34,750 nt of DNA from Deltaproteobacteria bacterium (GCA_016930075.1 JAFGHS010000038.1:1-34750), one strand, 5' to 3'. Shown: positions 8,595 to 18,470, numbered from the stretch's first letter. The notes: generated from the sequence alone by a model not told the origin. Program-made: numbers and translations.

Positions 8595-11039
8595 TTAGCC
8601 GTCCAGTTTCTCGCTGGAAATCCGCATGCCGTAGAATGAACGGTAGATGAACACCAGGGCGATGGCAAAGAAGATAGCGGACAGCGCATACTTCAAATTG
8701 ACATTGGTCATGGTGACCGCAATTTCCACCGCCAGCACGCCGAAGAGGGTGGTAAATTTAATGACCGGGTTCAAAGACACGGATGAGGTATCCTTGAAGG
8801 GGTCGCCGACGGTGTCGCCCACGACGCTCGCTTCGTGGAGCGGCGTGTTTTTCATCTTCAGATCGACTTCAACGATCTTTTTGCCGTTATCCCAGCATCC
8901 GCCCGCGTTGGCCATGAAGATCGCCTGGTACAGACCGAAGAAGGCGATACCGATCAGGTAGCCGATGAAGAAGTAGGGATTGAATAAAGCCAGCGACAGG
9001 GTCATAAAGAAGATAACGATGAAGATGTTGATCATGCCCTTTTGGGCGTACTGCGTGCAGATCTTGACAACTTCCTTGCTGTCTTCAATGGATGCTTCCT
9101 GCTTGTCCAGCTTAATGTTCTTTTTAATGAAAACGACGGCCTGATAAGAGCCGGTGACGACAGCCTGAATCGAGGCGCCTGAAAACCAGTAAATGACCGC
9201 GCCGCCCATCAGGAGGCCCAGGATGACCTCCGGCTGAACCAGAGAAAGTTGGGCAATGACATTGCCGAAGAGACCTTCGAGCAAGATGATGATGCCGAAC
9301 ATCAGGGTCGTGGCGCCGACGACAGCCGTGCCGATCAACACCGGTTTGGCAGTCGCTTTAAAGGTGTTGCCCGCTCCGTCTGCCGATTCCAGATAATGTT
9401 TGGCCAGCTCGAAATCAGGATCAACGCCGTATTCCTTCTTCACGATATCTTTGACGTCGGGGCGCGATTCGATGAGGGAAAGCTCATAAATGGACTGGGC
9501 ATTGTCCGAAACCGGTCCAAAACTGTCGACTGCGATTGTAACCGGGCCCATGCCGAGAAAACCGAAAGCCACGAGACCGAAGGCAAACACCGGCGCCGCA
9601 AACACGAACGCAGGCGGCATGATCGCCAGGATCGAGGCGTTTTTCGACACCAGATAGGCGACGAACATCAGGAACAGGATGACCAGGCCGAGCCAGAAAC
9701 CGGAGAAGTTACCGGCAACCAGACCGGAAAGAATGTTCAGCGATGCACCGCCCTGACGGGACGCATTGACGACTTCCTCGCAATGACGCGACGAAGTGCT
9801 GGTGAATATTTTGGTGAATTCCGGGATCAAGGCGCCGGCAATGGTTCCACAGCTGATAATGGTAGCCAGGGCCCACCACAGGTTTGCCAATTGATCGCCC
9901 AGCTCGCCCAGCAGAAAATAACTGGCGATGAAGGTGACGGCGATGGAGACAATCGACGTGATCCACACCAGATTGGTCAAGGGATGTTCAAAGTTAAATT
10001 CCTTTTTGCCTGCAAAAACCGATTTGCTGATGCCGTCGTTGATAAAGTAGGATAAAAGTGACGTCAGGATCATGAGGATTCTCATAGCGAAGATCCAGAT
10101 GATCAGCCTGCCGCCCATTTCCGGAGTGGATGCCAGGGCGAGGGCCAGAAACGTGATCAGGGCAACGCCGGTGACGCCGTAGGTTTCAAAACCGTCTGCA
10201 GAAGGACCGACGCTGTCGCCCGCGTTGTCGCCCGTACAGTCGGCGATAACGCCGGGGTTTTTAGGATCATCTTCGGGAAGGTGGAAAACGATTTTCATCA
10301 GGTCGGAGCCGATGTCGGCGATCTTGGTGAAAATACCGCCGCAGATACGCAGGGCCGATGCGCCCAAAGATTCGCCGATGGCAAAACCGATGAAGCAGGC
10401 GCCAGCCAGTTCCTTGGGAATATAGGCCAGGATGATGATCATGACCAGAAGTTCAATACTGACCAGCAGAAGACCGACGCTCATGCCGGATCTCAGACAG
10501 ATATTGACGATGTTTAAGGGATTGCCGCTCATGGACGAAAAAGCAGCACGGGAATTTGCGACGGTGTTGATGCGGATGCCGAACCAGGCCACGGTGTAAG
10601 AACCCAGGATGCCGACGATCGACGCAATAAGAATAATGATTACCGATCCCGCACCCATCCCCTCAAGAAAGCCGAAGTAATAAATGATACAGACGGCGAT
10701 CAATGCCCACAGGACCGCAAGGAATTTTCCCTGCTGAAAAAGATAGGTTTTACAGGTTTCCCATATGGTTGCCGATACAGCGAGCATGGCCTGGTGAGCC
10801 GGCAGGTTCTTTGTCTGAATGTACTGAAGAATGCCGAAGGCCATACCGATCAGGCAGATCACCAACCCAACGTTAAGGATAGTCAACCCTCTAAGCGAGC
10901 CGCCTAGAAAGGTAATCTGGGTCAAATCAGGCAACTTGATATTTGCCTCGCCCGCGAATGCCATGGGCGTCATTAAAAGCAGCATGGCGCCGATGGTCCA
11001 TAGATAACTAAATAAACTGCGTTTATCTTTACTCATCAT
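8595..11039 (-). CDS. hppA: Membrane-bound ion-translocating pyrophosphatase, divergent type
   Basis: This membrane pump couples pyrophosphate hydrolysis to H+ (possibly Na+) export. At 814 residues it is longer than the usual 650-770. The N-terminus looks like a cleaved signal (ending near TPMAFAG), then about 16 membrane helices. Catalytic motifs are EDDPKNPGVIADCTGDNAGD (residues 256-275), followed by SADGFETYGV, and near the C-terminus GGCWDNGKK and GDTVGDPFKDTSSVSLNP. Compared with typical family members (ADVGADLVGKVE before PEDDP), this protein has ADIGSDLMKIV, so a Glu implicated in ion selectivity is replaced by Val. Lys561 in GNTFKAT sits where Lys marks K+-independent enzymes. Similar variants are known in Bacteroides and Chlorobium relatives. 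The ATG at 11039 overlaps the pth stop by one base; a second ATG at 11036 is equally possible. Confidence 0.93.
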   Translation of the reverse strand: MMSKDKRSLFSYLWTIGAMLLLMTPMAFAGEANIKLPDLTQITFLGGSLRGLTILNVGLVICLIGMAFGILQYIQTKNLPAHQAMLAVSATIWETCKTYLFQQGKFLAVLWALIAVCIIYYFGFLEGMGAGSVIIILIASIVGILGSYTVAWFGIRINTVANSRAAFSSMSGNPLNIVNICLRSGMSVGLLLVSIELLVMIIILAYIPKELAGACFIGFAIGESLGASALRICGGIFTKIADIGSDLMKIVFHLPEDDPKNPGVIADCTGDNAGDSVGPSADGFETYGVTGVALITFLALALASTPEMGGRLIIWIFAMRILMILTSLLSYFINDGISKSVFAGKKEFNFEHPLTNLVWITSIVSIAVTFIASYFLLGELGDQLANLWWALATIISCGTIAGALIPEFTKIFTSTSSRHCEEVVNASRQGGASLNILSGLVAGNFSGFWLGLVILFLMFVAYLVSKNASILAIMPPAFVFAAPVFAFGLVAFGFLGMGPVTIAVDSFGPVSDNAQSIYELSLIESRPDVKDIVKKEYGVDPDFELAKHYLESADGAGNTFKATAKPVLIGTAVVGATTLMFGIIILLEGLFGNVIAQLSLVQPEVILGLLMGGAVIYWFSGASIQAVVTGSYQAVVFIKKNIKLDKQEASIEDSKEVVKICTQYAQKGMINIFIVIFFMTLSLALFNPYFFIGYLIGIAFFGLYQAIFMANAGGCWDNGKKIVEVDLKMKNTPLHEASVVGDTVGDPFKDTSSVSLNPVIKFTTLFGVLAVEIAVTMTNVNLKYALSAIFFAIALVFIYRSFYGMRISSEKLDG

Positions 11040-11632
11040 TAAACCTCCTCATTAAAATTATTTATTTTTTTTACATTGTACATGTTCATAGCCGTCTGAA
11101 TGTCCGATGAGATGATTTCCCCGACCGCATCCACCGCACAGCCGACGATATCGGGAAGCATCTGCACTTCGCTTTCAGAAAAAGACGACAGGACATACCC
11201 TTCAACCATCGACTTGCCGGCAGGCTTTCCGATGCCTACTCTGACTCTGACAAAAGCCTCGCCGCCAAGATTGCTGATGATGGATATTAATCCTTTATGT
11301 CCCCCATGGCCCCCGCCTGCCTTTAATCTTAAGGAATTGAAAGGCAAGTCCAGGTCGTCATGTACGACTATCACATCTTCAATATTCGTTATTTTAAAAA
11401 AGTCAAAGAGCTTTCTTACCGAAATGCCGCTCAAATTCATAAAATCCTGCGGCTGGGCAAGCAATACGGCATGATCGCCGATTTTTCCTTTTCCTACATA
11501 AGAGCCAAGCTTTTTTGTGCTCAAACCGATATCGTATTTTTCCGCCAGTTGGTCCAGGACGAGAAATCCAATGTTGTGTCTCGTAAACCGGTACCGGACA
11601 CCCGGATTTCCTAATCCGACGACGAATTTCAT
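11039..11632 (-). CDS. pth: Peptidyl-tRNA hydrolase
   Basis: Pth frees tRNAs from peptidyl-tRNAs that drop off ribosomes, acting in the cytosol. The 197 residues show [10 protein letters not shown] at the start, catalytic His19 in the TRHNIGF motif, QDFMNLSG, Asp92 in [19 protein letters not shown] and VRVGIGKP. The E. coli residue Asn114 (GGHNGL) is Lys here; as far as I recall, basic residues also occur at this site in other bacteria. The ATG has CAGGAGGG upstream. It follows rplY and is joined to hppA by a one-base overlap, so it is probably co-transcribed with both. The rplY-pth pairing is common in bacteria. Confidence 0.93.
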   Translation of the reverse strand: MKFVVGLGNPGVRYRFTRHNIGFLVLDQLAEKYDIGLSTKKLGSYVGKGKIGDHAVLLAQPQDFMNLSGISVRKLFDFFKITNIEDVIVVHDDLDLPFNSLRLKAGGGHGGHKGLISIISNLGGEAFVRVRVGIGKPAGKSMVEGYVLSSFSESEVQMLPDIVGCAVDAVGEIISSDIQTAMNMYNVKKINNFNEEV

Positions 11633-11696
11633 CGGAACCCTCCTGTATGCAATGGTATCGAAGCTGCTCTAACACCTCCATAAGGCGAAAGATGAA

Positions 11697-12344
11697 TTAA
11701 TCTTCCTTCTCTGCATCCTTCTTGCCGATCACCTCAGGTTGTTCGGCAGCGGCCTCTCCTTCAGCCGCCGGTTCAGCGGTTACCCTGGTTGCCGCAACGG
11801 ATGCGATGGCCGTATCAGTGTGATCCATGACGGTGATATGTTCCCCGAAAGAGATATCTTGTATCTTTATGGAATCGCCGATCTTAAGCTGACTGACATC
11901 GACTTCGATGAATTCAGGAAGATCGCCGGGAAGACAGGATATTCTTATTTCGCGCCTCAAGTGCATCAACTCGCCGCCGTCTTCAACGCCGACCGGCTGT
12001 CCCTTAAAGTGAACGGGAACATCCATCGTCAACTTGTGGTCCATGCTGATTTCATAAAAATCCGCATGCAGCATTTTCCGATCGATGGGCTCGATCTGAA
12101 ATTCCTTGATCATGGATAGTTTCTCTAACTTTTGACCTTTATTGTCAATGATCAGTTTAATAAATTTATTCTCCTCGCCGTCCCGAATGATCTTTAAAAA
12201 ATCAGACGATTGAATCGTTATGGGGATGGACTCGGCCTTGGGTCCATAAAATACGGCAGGAATCAACCCTTTTTGTCGCAATCTCCTTGCCGGCCCTTTC
12301 CCTGATGTTTCACGGGTAATGGCATTTAAAATGTTTGTTTCCAT
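11697..12344 (-). CDS. rplY: 50S ribosomal protein L25, long CTC/TL5 form
   Basis: L25 binds 5S rRNA on the large subunit. The 215 residues correspond to the two-domain CTC type: an N-terminal 5S-binding beta-barrel (about 1-95, with TRETSGKGPARRLRQKGLIP and VFYGP) and a C-terminal domain (VDVPVHFKGQPVGV-like, GGELMHLRREIRISCLP, then EVDVSQLKIGDSI). The last 30 residues are an acidic, Ala/Glu-rich tail. The ATG at 12344 follows AGGAGGAG. It lies nine bases after prs and 64 bases before pth, in the usual prs-rplY-pth order. Confidence 0.93.
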   Translation of the reverse strand: METNILNAITRETSGKGPARRLRQKGLIPAVFYGPKAESIPITIQSSDFLKIIRDGEENKFIKLIIDNKGQKLEKLSMIKEFQIEPIDRKMLHADFYEISMDHKLTMDVPVHFKGQPVGVEDGGELMHLRREIRISCLPGDLPEFIEVDVSQLKIGDSIKIQDISFGEHITVMDHTDTAIASVAATRVTAEPAAEGEAAAEQPEVIGKKDAEKED

Positions 12345-12353
12345 TGACTCCTC

Positions 12354-13295
12354 CTAAATAAAAAGTGAACTTATCGAATCGTTGTAATATATTCGTCTTA
12401 CAGCCTCGCTCAATAATCCGGCGACTGAAAGGGTTTTGATTCGTCCGCACGATTTTGCTTCATCGCGCAGGGGAATGGTATCCGTTACAATCAATTCCTT
12501 GATGTCGGATTCTTTAATTCTGTCTATGGCGGGCCCGGAAAGAACCGGATGTGTGCAGCAGGCAAAAATTTCCGTGGCCCCCTCTTTCTTTAATGCGGAA
12601 GCCGCCTGAACAACAGTGCCCGCCGTATCGATCATGTCGTCGAGGATGATGACGCGCTTACCCCTAACATTGCCGATAATATTCATAATTTCAGATTCAT
12701 TTGGGCCTTCTCTTCTTTTATCGATGATAGCGATGGATGCATCGAGGCGCTTGGCAAAAGCCCTTGCCCTTTCCACCCCGCCCGTATCGGGAGAAATAAT
12801 CACGAAGTCGTCGTGATAGTTTTTTTTGATGTAGTCGAGCAATATGGGCGTAGCAAAAAGATTATCGACGGGGATATTGAAAAAGCCCTGAATCTGACCG
12901 GCATGCAGATCCATGGAAAGGACACGGTTGGCGCCGGCGGCCGTAATCAGATCGGCAATCAGTTTTGCGGATATGGGCGCCCTCGGCGCCACTTTCCGGT
13001 CTTGCCTGGCGTAACCATAATAAGGAATCACGGCCGTAATGCGATCGGCTGACGCCCTTTTCATGGCGTCGATCATAATGAGCAGTTCCATGCAGGTAAC
13101 ATTGACGGGCGTACATGTGGATTGAATGATGAAGACATCCATGCCGCGGACATTTTCATTGATTTCCACCCGTGTCTCTCCGTCACTGAATGTTGTTACA
13201 TTTGCGTTTCCTACGGGAACGCCGAGATCTCCGCAAATCCTCTTGGCAAGTTGCGGATTCGAGTTTCCTGTAAATATTCTTATACGCTCGAGCAT
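12354..13295 (-). CDS. prs: Ribose-phosphate pyrophosphokinase (PRPP synthetase)
   Basis: Prs makes PRPP from ribose 5-phosphate and ATP, feeding purine, pyrimidine, His and Trp synthesis in the cytosol. The 313 residues match the class I family. Visible motifs are [29 protein letters not shown], the ATP-site region [10 protein letters not shown], the metal-binding [12 protein letters not shown], the flexible-loop region [17 protein letters not shown], and the PRPP-binding loop [13 protein letters not shown]. The start ATG has a modest AAGGG site. A tRNA-Gln gene lies 35 bases upstream on the same strand and rplY follows closely. Confidence 0.95.
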   Translation of the reverse strand: MLERIRIFTGNSNPQLAKRICGDLGVPVGNANVTTFSDGETRVEINENVRGMDVFIIQSTCTPVNVTCMELLIMIDAMKRASADRITAVIPYYGYARQDRKVAPRAPISAKLIADLITAAGANRVLSMDLHAGQIQGFFNIPVDNLFATPILLDYIKKNYHDDFVIISPDTGGVERARAFAKRLDASIAIIDKRREGPNESEIMNIIGNVRGKRVIILDDMIDTAGTVVQAASALKKEGATEIFACCTHPVLSGPAIDRIKESDIKELIVTDTIPLRDEAKSCGRIKTLSVAGLLSEAVRRIYYNDSISSLFI

Positions 13296-13330
13296 TTGGA
13301 CCCTTCAAGCACAAATTCAATCTCAATAAA

Positions 13331-13405
13331 TGGCTGGGGCGGGAGGATTCGAACCTCCGGGTGCAAGAACCAAAATCTTGTGTCTTACCGCTTGACGACG
13401 CCCCA
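13331..13405 (-). tRNA. tRNA-Gln (anticodon TTG)
   Basis: A 75-base cloverleaf including an encoded CCA (complement at 13331-13333). The acceptor stem TGGGGCG pairs with CGCCCCA. The anticodon stem CAAGA/TCTTG encloses the loop TTTTGGT, giving anticodon TTG for glutamine. The T arm contains GGTTCGAATCC. It sits between ispE and prs on the same strand, a placement common in proteobacteria. Confidence 0.96.
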
Positions 13406-13465
13406 TTCTCAATCGAAGAATTATTTTTGGGAAGAAACCGGAAGATGATGACCTGTGCAATGTAA

Positions 13466-14302
13466 TCAAATAGAGAATGACCGATATACGGACCATTTTC
13501 CCATAGCCATGATTGCTTTTTGTGCCGTTATTGCTGTTTCTTCCTCTTCAAATATCCCAAAAACGGTCGGTCCGCTGCCGGACATCAGGGAACCGCTGGC
13601 GCCATGATCGATCAGAAGCTTTTTTATCTGCCGTAAAACGGGATAGAAATTGAGAGTCACCCTTTCCAAATCATTATTAAGCCCCGACAGCAACTCAGGG
13701 ACATCCGAAAGTCGTGGGATGCTATAATTTATTGGTTCTTTTGTCAATCTTAAATTGAGGTTTTCATAAACCATTTTTGTCGATACGGGGAAGCCCGGAT
13801 TTATCAGGACAAACCATAGCGGAGGGATATTTTCTGCGTATGTAAGTTGCGTTCCAATACCTGTTGCCCAGGCTGTTTTTTTCAAGACAAAAAAAGGGAC
13901 ATCCGCCCCCAGTTTTGACCCCATAGCCATCAAATCATCCGGGGAACAGCCCAGATCGAGCATTTCGTTGATCGTCATGAGGGCTGTAGCGGCATTGGAG
14001 CTGCCGCCGCCGAGACCGGCGGCGAGGGGAATGCTTTTCTTTATGGTAATCTGGATGCCTTGACGGCAGCCGGCCTGGGTGAGAATGAGTCTTGCCGCCC
14101 GGTAGACAATATTTTCTTCGTTTTCCGGCAGGTTGCCGTCAGGGCATTGAATGACGACATCCTGATGATGCGGGGAAAAAAGCATCTCATCGGACAGACT
14201 GATCCTCTGCATCAAGGTTAATATGTCGTGATAACCATCCGGCCTTTTCCGCAGGACGCGTAAGTAAAGATTGACCTTCGCCGGTGATAATGCTGTGATC
14301 AT
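13466..14302 (-). CDS. ispE: 4-diphosphocytidyl-2-C-methyl-D-erythritol kinase
   Basis: IspE is the ATP-dependent kinase step of the MEP isoprenoid pathway, a cytosolic GHMP-family enzyme. The 278 residues carry the substrate-binding start SPAKVNLYLRVLRKRPDGYH, the GHMP ATP loop PLAAGLGGGSSNAA, the segment GADVPFF, and the C-terminal MSGSGPTVFG. The start ATG overlaps the stop of the DUF1844 gene by four bases (ATGA), so the two are translationally coupled. tRNA-Gln and prs follow, as in the widespread ispE-prs-rplY-pth arrangement. Confidence 0.94.
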   Translation of the reverse strand: MITALSPAKVNLYLRVLRKRPDGYHDILTLMQRISLSDEMLFSPHHQDVVIQCPDGNLPENEENIVYRAARLILTQAGCRQGIQITIKKSIPLAAGLGGGSSNAATALMTINEMLDLGCSPDDLMAMGSKLGADVPFFVLKKTAWATGIGTQLTYAENIPPLWFVLINPGFPVSTKMVYENLNLRLTKEPINYSIPRLSDVPELLSGLNNDLERVTLNFYPVLRQIKKLLIDHGASGSLMSGSGPTVFGIFEEEETAITAQKAIMAMGKWSVYRSFSI

Positions 14303-14745
14303 TTCTTTGTTTCTTTTACATAACGCAGTCTGAGTTCATAGAGGATGCCTTCAATAAGATTTTTCTCGTTGTCGTCAAGATTGCCGGCGGTTTTTTCTTT
14401 GATCATTCCAATGATGTCGATGGTCTGCTTTGCCGCCGGCAGGTTGATTTCGGCCTTGTTGGATTCCGGATCGGGGAAATCGCCGAAATGATACATGGCC
14501 GTCGTGCTTAGAGAAAGAACAAAATTGGCAAAATTGACGGGGGGATAGTTGCCGTCATGGGCCGGTTCTTCAACCCGCTCTTTTTCGCGAGGCTCTCCCT
14601 TTGTGAAAACCTGACGTTTCTCTTTCATTTCTCCGGGCGGTTCCTGGCTGTCCGTTGGCGTTTCCCCGCGGACTTCTCCGGAATCATCAAAGATGCGCCT
14701 GTCTTTAACGACAAATCCTTTTCCTTTTTTTTCTTCTTCAGCCAT
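14299..14745 (-). CDS. DUF1844 domain protein
   Basis: A 148-residue cytosolic protein with two parts. Residues 1-60 are charged and probably disordered (Lys/Glu-rich, GEVRGETPTDSQEPPGE). The C-terminal half matches the DUF1844 family, with VNFANFVLSLSTTAMYHFGD, a PDPES stretch, LPAAKQTIDIIGMIKEKT and a closing LYELRLRYV. No biochemical role is established for the family. It often lies near ispE or clpB-type genes in deltaproteobacteria, as far as I recall. The ATG has AGGAGGT upstream and the stop overlaps the ispE start by four bases. It starts 78 bases after the clpB stop. Confidence 0.85.
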   Translation of the reverse strand: MAEEEKKGKGFVVKDRRIFDDSGEVRGETPTDSQEPPGEMKEKRQVFTKGEPREKERVEEPAHDGNYPPVNFANFVLSLSTTAMYHFGDFPDPESNKAEINLPAAKQTIDIIGMIKEKTAGNLDDNEKNLIEGILYELRLRYVKETKK

Positions 14746-14823
14746 GCCTACCTCCTGAATTTACGGAAGCGGCCGATGGTTGTCTTTATGTCGGCCGCCG
14801 TCCGTGCATTGATCATTTACCTG

Positions 14824-17412
14824 TTATTTGCTTTTGAGCACCACGTCTCCATCTTTTGTCGCATCAACAATCACATGATTGCCTTCCCGGAAGGCGCCTT
14901 CAAGAATCTCCATGGCCAGCTTGTCGACGATCAGCTTTTGCAGGGCGCGTTTTAGCGGCCTGGCGCCATAGACCGGGCTATATCCGATACCGGATATATA
15001 TTTTTTTGCCTTTGGTGTCAATTCAAGGGTCAGCTTTCGCTCCTGCAACCGCTTCTGGAGGAGTCCGATCTGGATGTCGATGATTTTATCGATATCGGCA
15101 ACGCTCAGAGACCGGAAGGTAATCATATCGTCCACCCTGTTTAAAAATTCCGGCTTGAATGTACTGCGCAGGGCTTCCATCGTCCGGACGCGTTTTTCCT
15201 CTTCCGGGATGGACATATCCTGAATCCATTGCCCGCCGATGTTGGACGTCATGATGACGATGGTGTTTTTAAAGTCCACCGTACGGCCATGTCCGTCCGT
15301 CAACCGGCCGTCATCGAGGATCTGCAGCAGGATGTTGAAGACATCGGGATGGGCCTTTTCAATCTCATCGAACAGCAATACCGAATATGGCCTTCTCCTG
15401 ACAGCCTCCGTCAGAAATCCGCCTTCATCGTAGCCGACGTAGCCGGGAGGGGCGCCGATCAGTCTTGCGACGGAGTGCTTTTCCATGAATTCGGACATGT
15501 CGATGCGGATCATGGCCTGCTCATTGTCGAACATGAATTCAGCCAGAGCCCGGGCCAACTCGGTCTTTCCCACGCCTGTCGGGCCCAGGAAAATAAAGGA
15601 GCCGATGGGGCGGTTCGGGTCCTGCAACCCGGAGCGGGCGCGGCGCAGGGCGCTGGAGACGGCGGAGATGCCCTCGTCCTGACCGACGACGCGAAGTTTG
15701 AGACGCTCTTCCATGTGAATGAGCTTCTGGATGTCGCTTTCCAGCATGCGGCTGACGGGGATGCCCGTCCAGTTGGCTACGACCTCGGCGACGTCTTCCG
15801 CGTCCACTTCTTCCTTCAGCATTTTTTCCGTATCTTGAATTTCCGCAAGCTTGTCATTTTCCCGTTCCAGTTCCTTATTCAGTTCGACGAGTTTGCCGTA
15901 ACGGATCTCTGCCGCCCTTGCCAGATTGCCTTCCCGCTGGGCGGACGCCTCTTCCGTTTTAAATTCTTCTATCTTTGCCTTGATGGCCTGTATCTGCTTG
16001 ATGGCATCCTTTTCGCTCTGCCAGTGCCGCTTCATCTCCTCCATAGACGATTTGAGTTCGGCCAGTTCATTGTCGATTTTCTGGCGTCTTTCCACGGATG
16101 TCTTGTCCGTTTCGTTGGTTAAGGATTGCCGCTCAATCTCAAGCTGGATGATCTTCCGGCTGACGACATCGATTTCCGCCGGAAGGCTGTCCAGTTCAAT
16201 CCTCAGGCGTGAAGCGGATTCATCGATCAAGTCAACGGCTTTATCCGGCAGAAAACGGTCGTTGATATACCGGTTGGACAGAGTAGCGGCGGCAATAATG
16301 GCCGCATCCTTGATCCTCACGCCATGATGCACTTCATATCGCTCTTTGAGACCCCTCAGGATGGCAATGGTGTCCTCCACCGTCGGTTCCTTGACAAAGA
16401 TTGGCTGGAAGCGGCGTTCAAGGGCCGGGTCTTTCTCGATATGTTTGCGGTATTCATTTAAGGTTGTCGCACCGACGCAGCGCAGTTCTCCTCGGGCGAG
16501 GGCCGGCTTCAACATATTGGAGGCATCCATGGACCCTTCAGCAGCGCCTGCGCCCACGACCGTATGGATTTCATCGATAAAGAGGATGAATTCCCCCTGA
16601 GCGCCGGTTACCTCCTTCAACACGGCTTTTAGACGTTCCTCAAATTCGCCGCGGTATTTTGCACCGGCGACGAGCGCCCCGATATCGAGGCCGAGGACCG
16701 TTTTGTCTTTCAGGTTTTCCGGAACATCGCCATTGACGATTCGCTGGGCAAGGCCTTCAACGATGGCTGTTTTTCCCACCCCCGGCTCGCCGATGAGGAC
16801 AGGATTATTCTTTGTCCTGCGTGAAAGAACTTGCATGATTCTTCTGATCTCCTCATCCCTGCCGATAACCGGGTCAAAAGACCCTTTGCGGGCCAGTTCA
16901 TTGAAGTCTTTCGCGTAGCGCTTCAGGGCCTGATATTTCTCTTCGGGATTGGGGTCGGTAATCCGCTGATTTCCCCGGATCTCCACGAGAACCTTAAATA
17001 TTTGGTCCTTTGTTATGCCTGCATTCCGAAGAATTTTTCCCGCTTGCCCCTCTTTTTCTTCGGCTACGGCAATGAGGATATGTTCCGCACTGACGTATTC
17101 ATCCGTAAGACGCGCCGCTTCTGTCAGGGCTGCGTCCATAATTTTATTCAGCCGCGGAGTTATGTAAGCCTGTCCTGCCCCTGTGCCCTGTACCTTGGGC
17201 TGCCGTTCCAGGTATTTCTTGAGTTCTCCTTCGATCGATGCAGGGTCGACGGACATTTTTTTTATGATTTCGCTTACGACGCCATCCGGTTGATTCAGAA
17301 ATGCCGCCAGCAAATGCTCGGCATCGATGGCCTGATGGCCCAGTTGATTCGCCAGGTTCTGGGCGTCCTGAAGCGCTTCCTGTACTTTAAGCGTAAATTT
17401 ATCAAATCGCAT
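14824..17412 (-). CDS. clpB: ATP-dependent disaggregase chaperone ClpB
   Basis: ClpB is a hexameric AAA+ machine that pulls proteins out of aggregates together with DnaK. The 862 residues match the full-length family. They include the N domain (about 1-145), a first ATPase with Walker [14 protein letters not shown] and Walker B LFIDEIHT, the long coiled-coil M domain (about 410-520, rich in Lys/Glu), a second ATPase with [13 protein letters not shown] and [13 protein letters not shown], and the C-terminal D2 small domain. The M domain separates it from ClpA and ClpC. The ATG at 17412 follows GAGGTGA. It is divergent from rpoH across about 200 bases, with a promoter at 17464-17492. The protein is an expected heat-shock target of that sigma factor. 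Confidence 0.97.
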   Translation of the reverse strand: MRFDKFTLKVQEALQDAQNLANQLGHQAIDAEHLLAAFLNQPDGVVSEIIKKMSVDPASIEGELKKYLERQPKVQGTGAGQAYITPRLNKIMDAALTEAARLTDEYVSAEHILIAVAEEKEGQAGKILRNAGITKDQIFKVLVEIRGNQRITDPNPEEKYQALKRYAKDFNELARKGSFDPVIGRDEEIRRIMQVLSRRTKNNPVLIGEPGVGKTAIVEGLAQRIVNGDVPENLKDKTVLGLDIGALVAGAKYRGEFEERLKAVLKEVTGAQGEFILFIDEIHTVVGAGAAEGSMDASNMLKPALARGELRCVGATTLNEYRKHIEKDPALERRFQPIFVKEPTVEDTIAILRGLKERYEVHHGVRIKDAAIIAAATLSNRYINDRFLPDKAVDLIDESASRLRIELDSLPAEIDVVSRKIIQLEIERQSLTNETDKTSVERRQKIDNELAELKSSMEEMKRHWQSEKDAIKQIQAIKAKIEEFKTEEASAQREGNLARAAEIRYGKLVELNKELERENDKLAEIQDTEKMLKEEVDAEDVAEVVANWTGIPVSRMLESDIQKLIHMEERLKLRVVGQDEGISAVSSALRRARSGLQDPNRPIGSFIFLGPTGVGKTELARALAEFMFDNEQAMIRIDMSEFMEKHSVARLIGAPPGYVGYDEGGFLTEAVRRRPYSVLLFDEIEKAHPDVFNILLQILDDGRLTDGHGRTVDFKNTIVIMTSNIGGQWIQDMSIPEEEKRVRTMEALRSTFKPEFLNRVDDMITFRSLSVADIDKIIDIQIGLLQKRLQERKLTLELTPKAKKYISGIGYSPVYGARPLKRALQKLIVDKLAMEILEGAFREGNHVIVDATKDGDVVLKSK

Positions 17413-17463
17413 ATCGTCACCTCGTGAAGGGTATTTTTTAAGTAATGCTTGAACCTTGGACGT

Positions 17464-17492
17464 AAATTAATGATGCGCCACAGGCATGTCAA
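17464..17492 (-). promoter_or_regulatory. Candidate clpB promoter
   Basis: On the minus strand TTGACA (17487-17492), 17 bases, then TAATTT (17464-17469). The -35 is preceded by C, giving CTTGAC, and a CAT lies just before the -10, so it partly resembles a sigma-32 promoter (CTTGAA with CCCCAT). I cannot decide between sigma-70 and sigma-32. No CIRCE element is present. Confidence 0.45.
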
Positions 17493-17538
17493 GATGATGC
17501 GGCGACATTGGCGTGACGATTATTTGATCATAAAAAAC

Positions 17539-17567
17539 TTGACTATTGGCAGTAAAACACATATTAT
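17539..17567 (+). promoter_or_regulatory. Sigma-70-type promoter of rpoH
   Basis: TTGACT (17539-17544), a 17-base spacer and TATTAT (17562-17567), each 5/6 to consensus, lie about 45 bases before the TTG start of rpoH. Confidence 0.65.
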
Positions 17568-17609
17568 CTGTCAACATCATGATATTACTTAATAAATGGA
17601 GGAAGGTCG

Positions 17610-18470
17610 TTGGAAGTTCCCGCAGTTACCAGTACAATTGACATATATATATCCCAGATCAATCAGTTTCCGATCCTGACGGCGGAGGAGGAATTCAGGC
17701 TGGCCGTCCGTTTGAAAAAGTATAACGATATGGAGGCGGCGGAGAAGTTGGTCGTTTCCAATTTGCGATTCGTCGTGAAGATCGCTCACGAGTACAGGAA
17801 CTACGGCATCAAGATTGCCGATCTCATTCAGGAAGGCAACATCGGGCTCATGCACGCCGTCAAGAAATTCGATCCCTACAAGGGCTACCGGTTGATTTCT
17901 TACGCCGTCTGGTGGATCAGGGCGTATATGCAGAATTTTATTATTAAATCATGGAGTCTTGTTAAAATCGGCACGACCCAGGTCCAGCGAAAGCTGTTTT
18001 TCAAACTGTCTCAGGCGAAAAAGAAACTGGAAGCCATTTCCCAGAAAAACCCTGAATTTAAGGAGATTGCCGATTCTCTCGGCGTTAAGGAGCAGGAAAT
18101 TGAAGATATGGATATTCGCATGACCCATCGCGATCTCTCCCTTGATTCGTTCATCAATGATGAGAGCGATGCCACCCATATCGACTATTTGACTTATGAC
18201 GGCGAAGATCAGGAAGCGGCGCTGATCAAAAAACAGGAAATGGATCTGGTGAAAAGAAACATTGCCGGAGCCCTGGTGACGCTCAACGAAAAGGAAGATT
18301 ACATTGTTAAGAACAGGATTATGGCCGATAATCCCGAGACGCTGCAGGAGATCGGCAACCGCTATAATATCACGCGGGAAAGGGCAAGACAAATCGAGAA
18401 GCAGGCCCTGAAAAAATTGCGCATTGCCATACCTTATTTAGGACCGGAGTTGGACGCACGCGACAGCTAA
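17610..18470 (+). CDS. rpoH: RNA polymerase sigma-32-type heat-shock factor
   Basis: An alternative sigma factor that directs RNA polymerase to heat-shock promoters. The 286 residues show region 2 (LVVSNLRFVVKIAHEYRNYG, DLIQEGNIGLMHAVKKFDP, YAVWWIRAYMQNFI) and region 4 (helix-turn-helix near NRYNITRERARQIEKQALKK). Between them, at residues 126-134, QRKLFFKLS matches the RpoH box, the feature that separates sigma-32 from RpoD and RpoS. The start is TTG at 17610: GGAGG (17598-17602) sits seven bases before it, and the nearby ATG at 17596 is out of frame. It is divergent from clpB. Its last four bases overlap the end of convergent dnaB. Confidence 0.92.
   Translation: MEVPAVTSTIDIYISQINQFPILTAEEEFRLAVRLKKYNDMEAAEKLVVSNLRFVVKIAHEYRNYGIKIADLIQEGNIGLMHAVKKFDPYKGYRLISYAVWWIRAYMQNFIIKSWSLVKIGTTQVQRKLFFKLSQAKKKLEAISQKNPEFKEIADSLGVKEQEIEDMDIRMTHRDLSLDSFINDESDATHIDYLTYDGEDQEAALIKKQEMDLVKRNIAGALVTLNEKEDYIVKNRIMADNPETLQEIGNRYNITRERARQIEKQALKKLRIAIPYLGPELDARDS

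Noticed and set aside
14769-14798. 8-bp perfect stem GCGGCCGA/TCGGCCGC after clpB
   Set aside because: No T-run follows on either strand, so it is not a convincing terminator; it may be a weak hairpin between clpB and the DUF1844 gene.
15229-16122. Plus-strand ORF of 297 codons
   Set aside because: It lies entirely antisense to clpB, whose protein motifs are unmistakable; the ORF shows no recognisable family.
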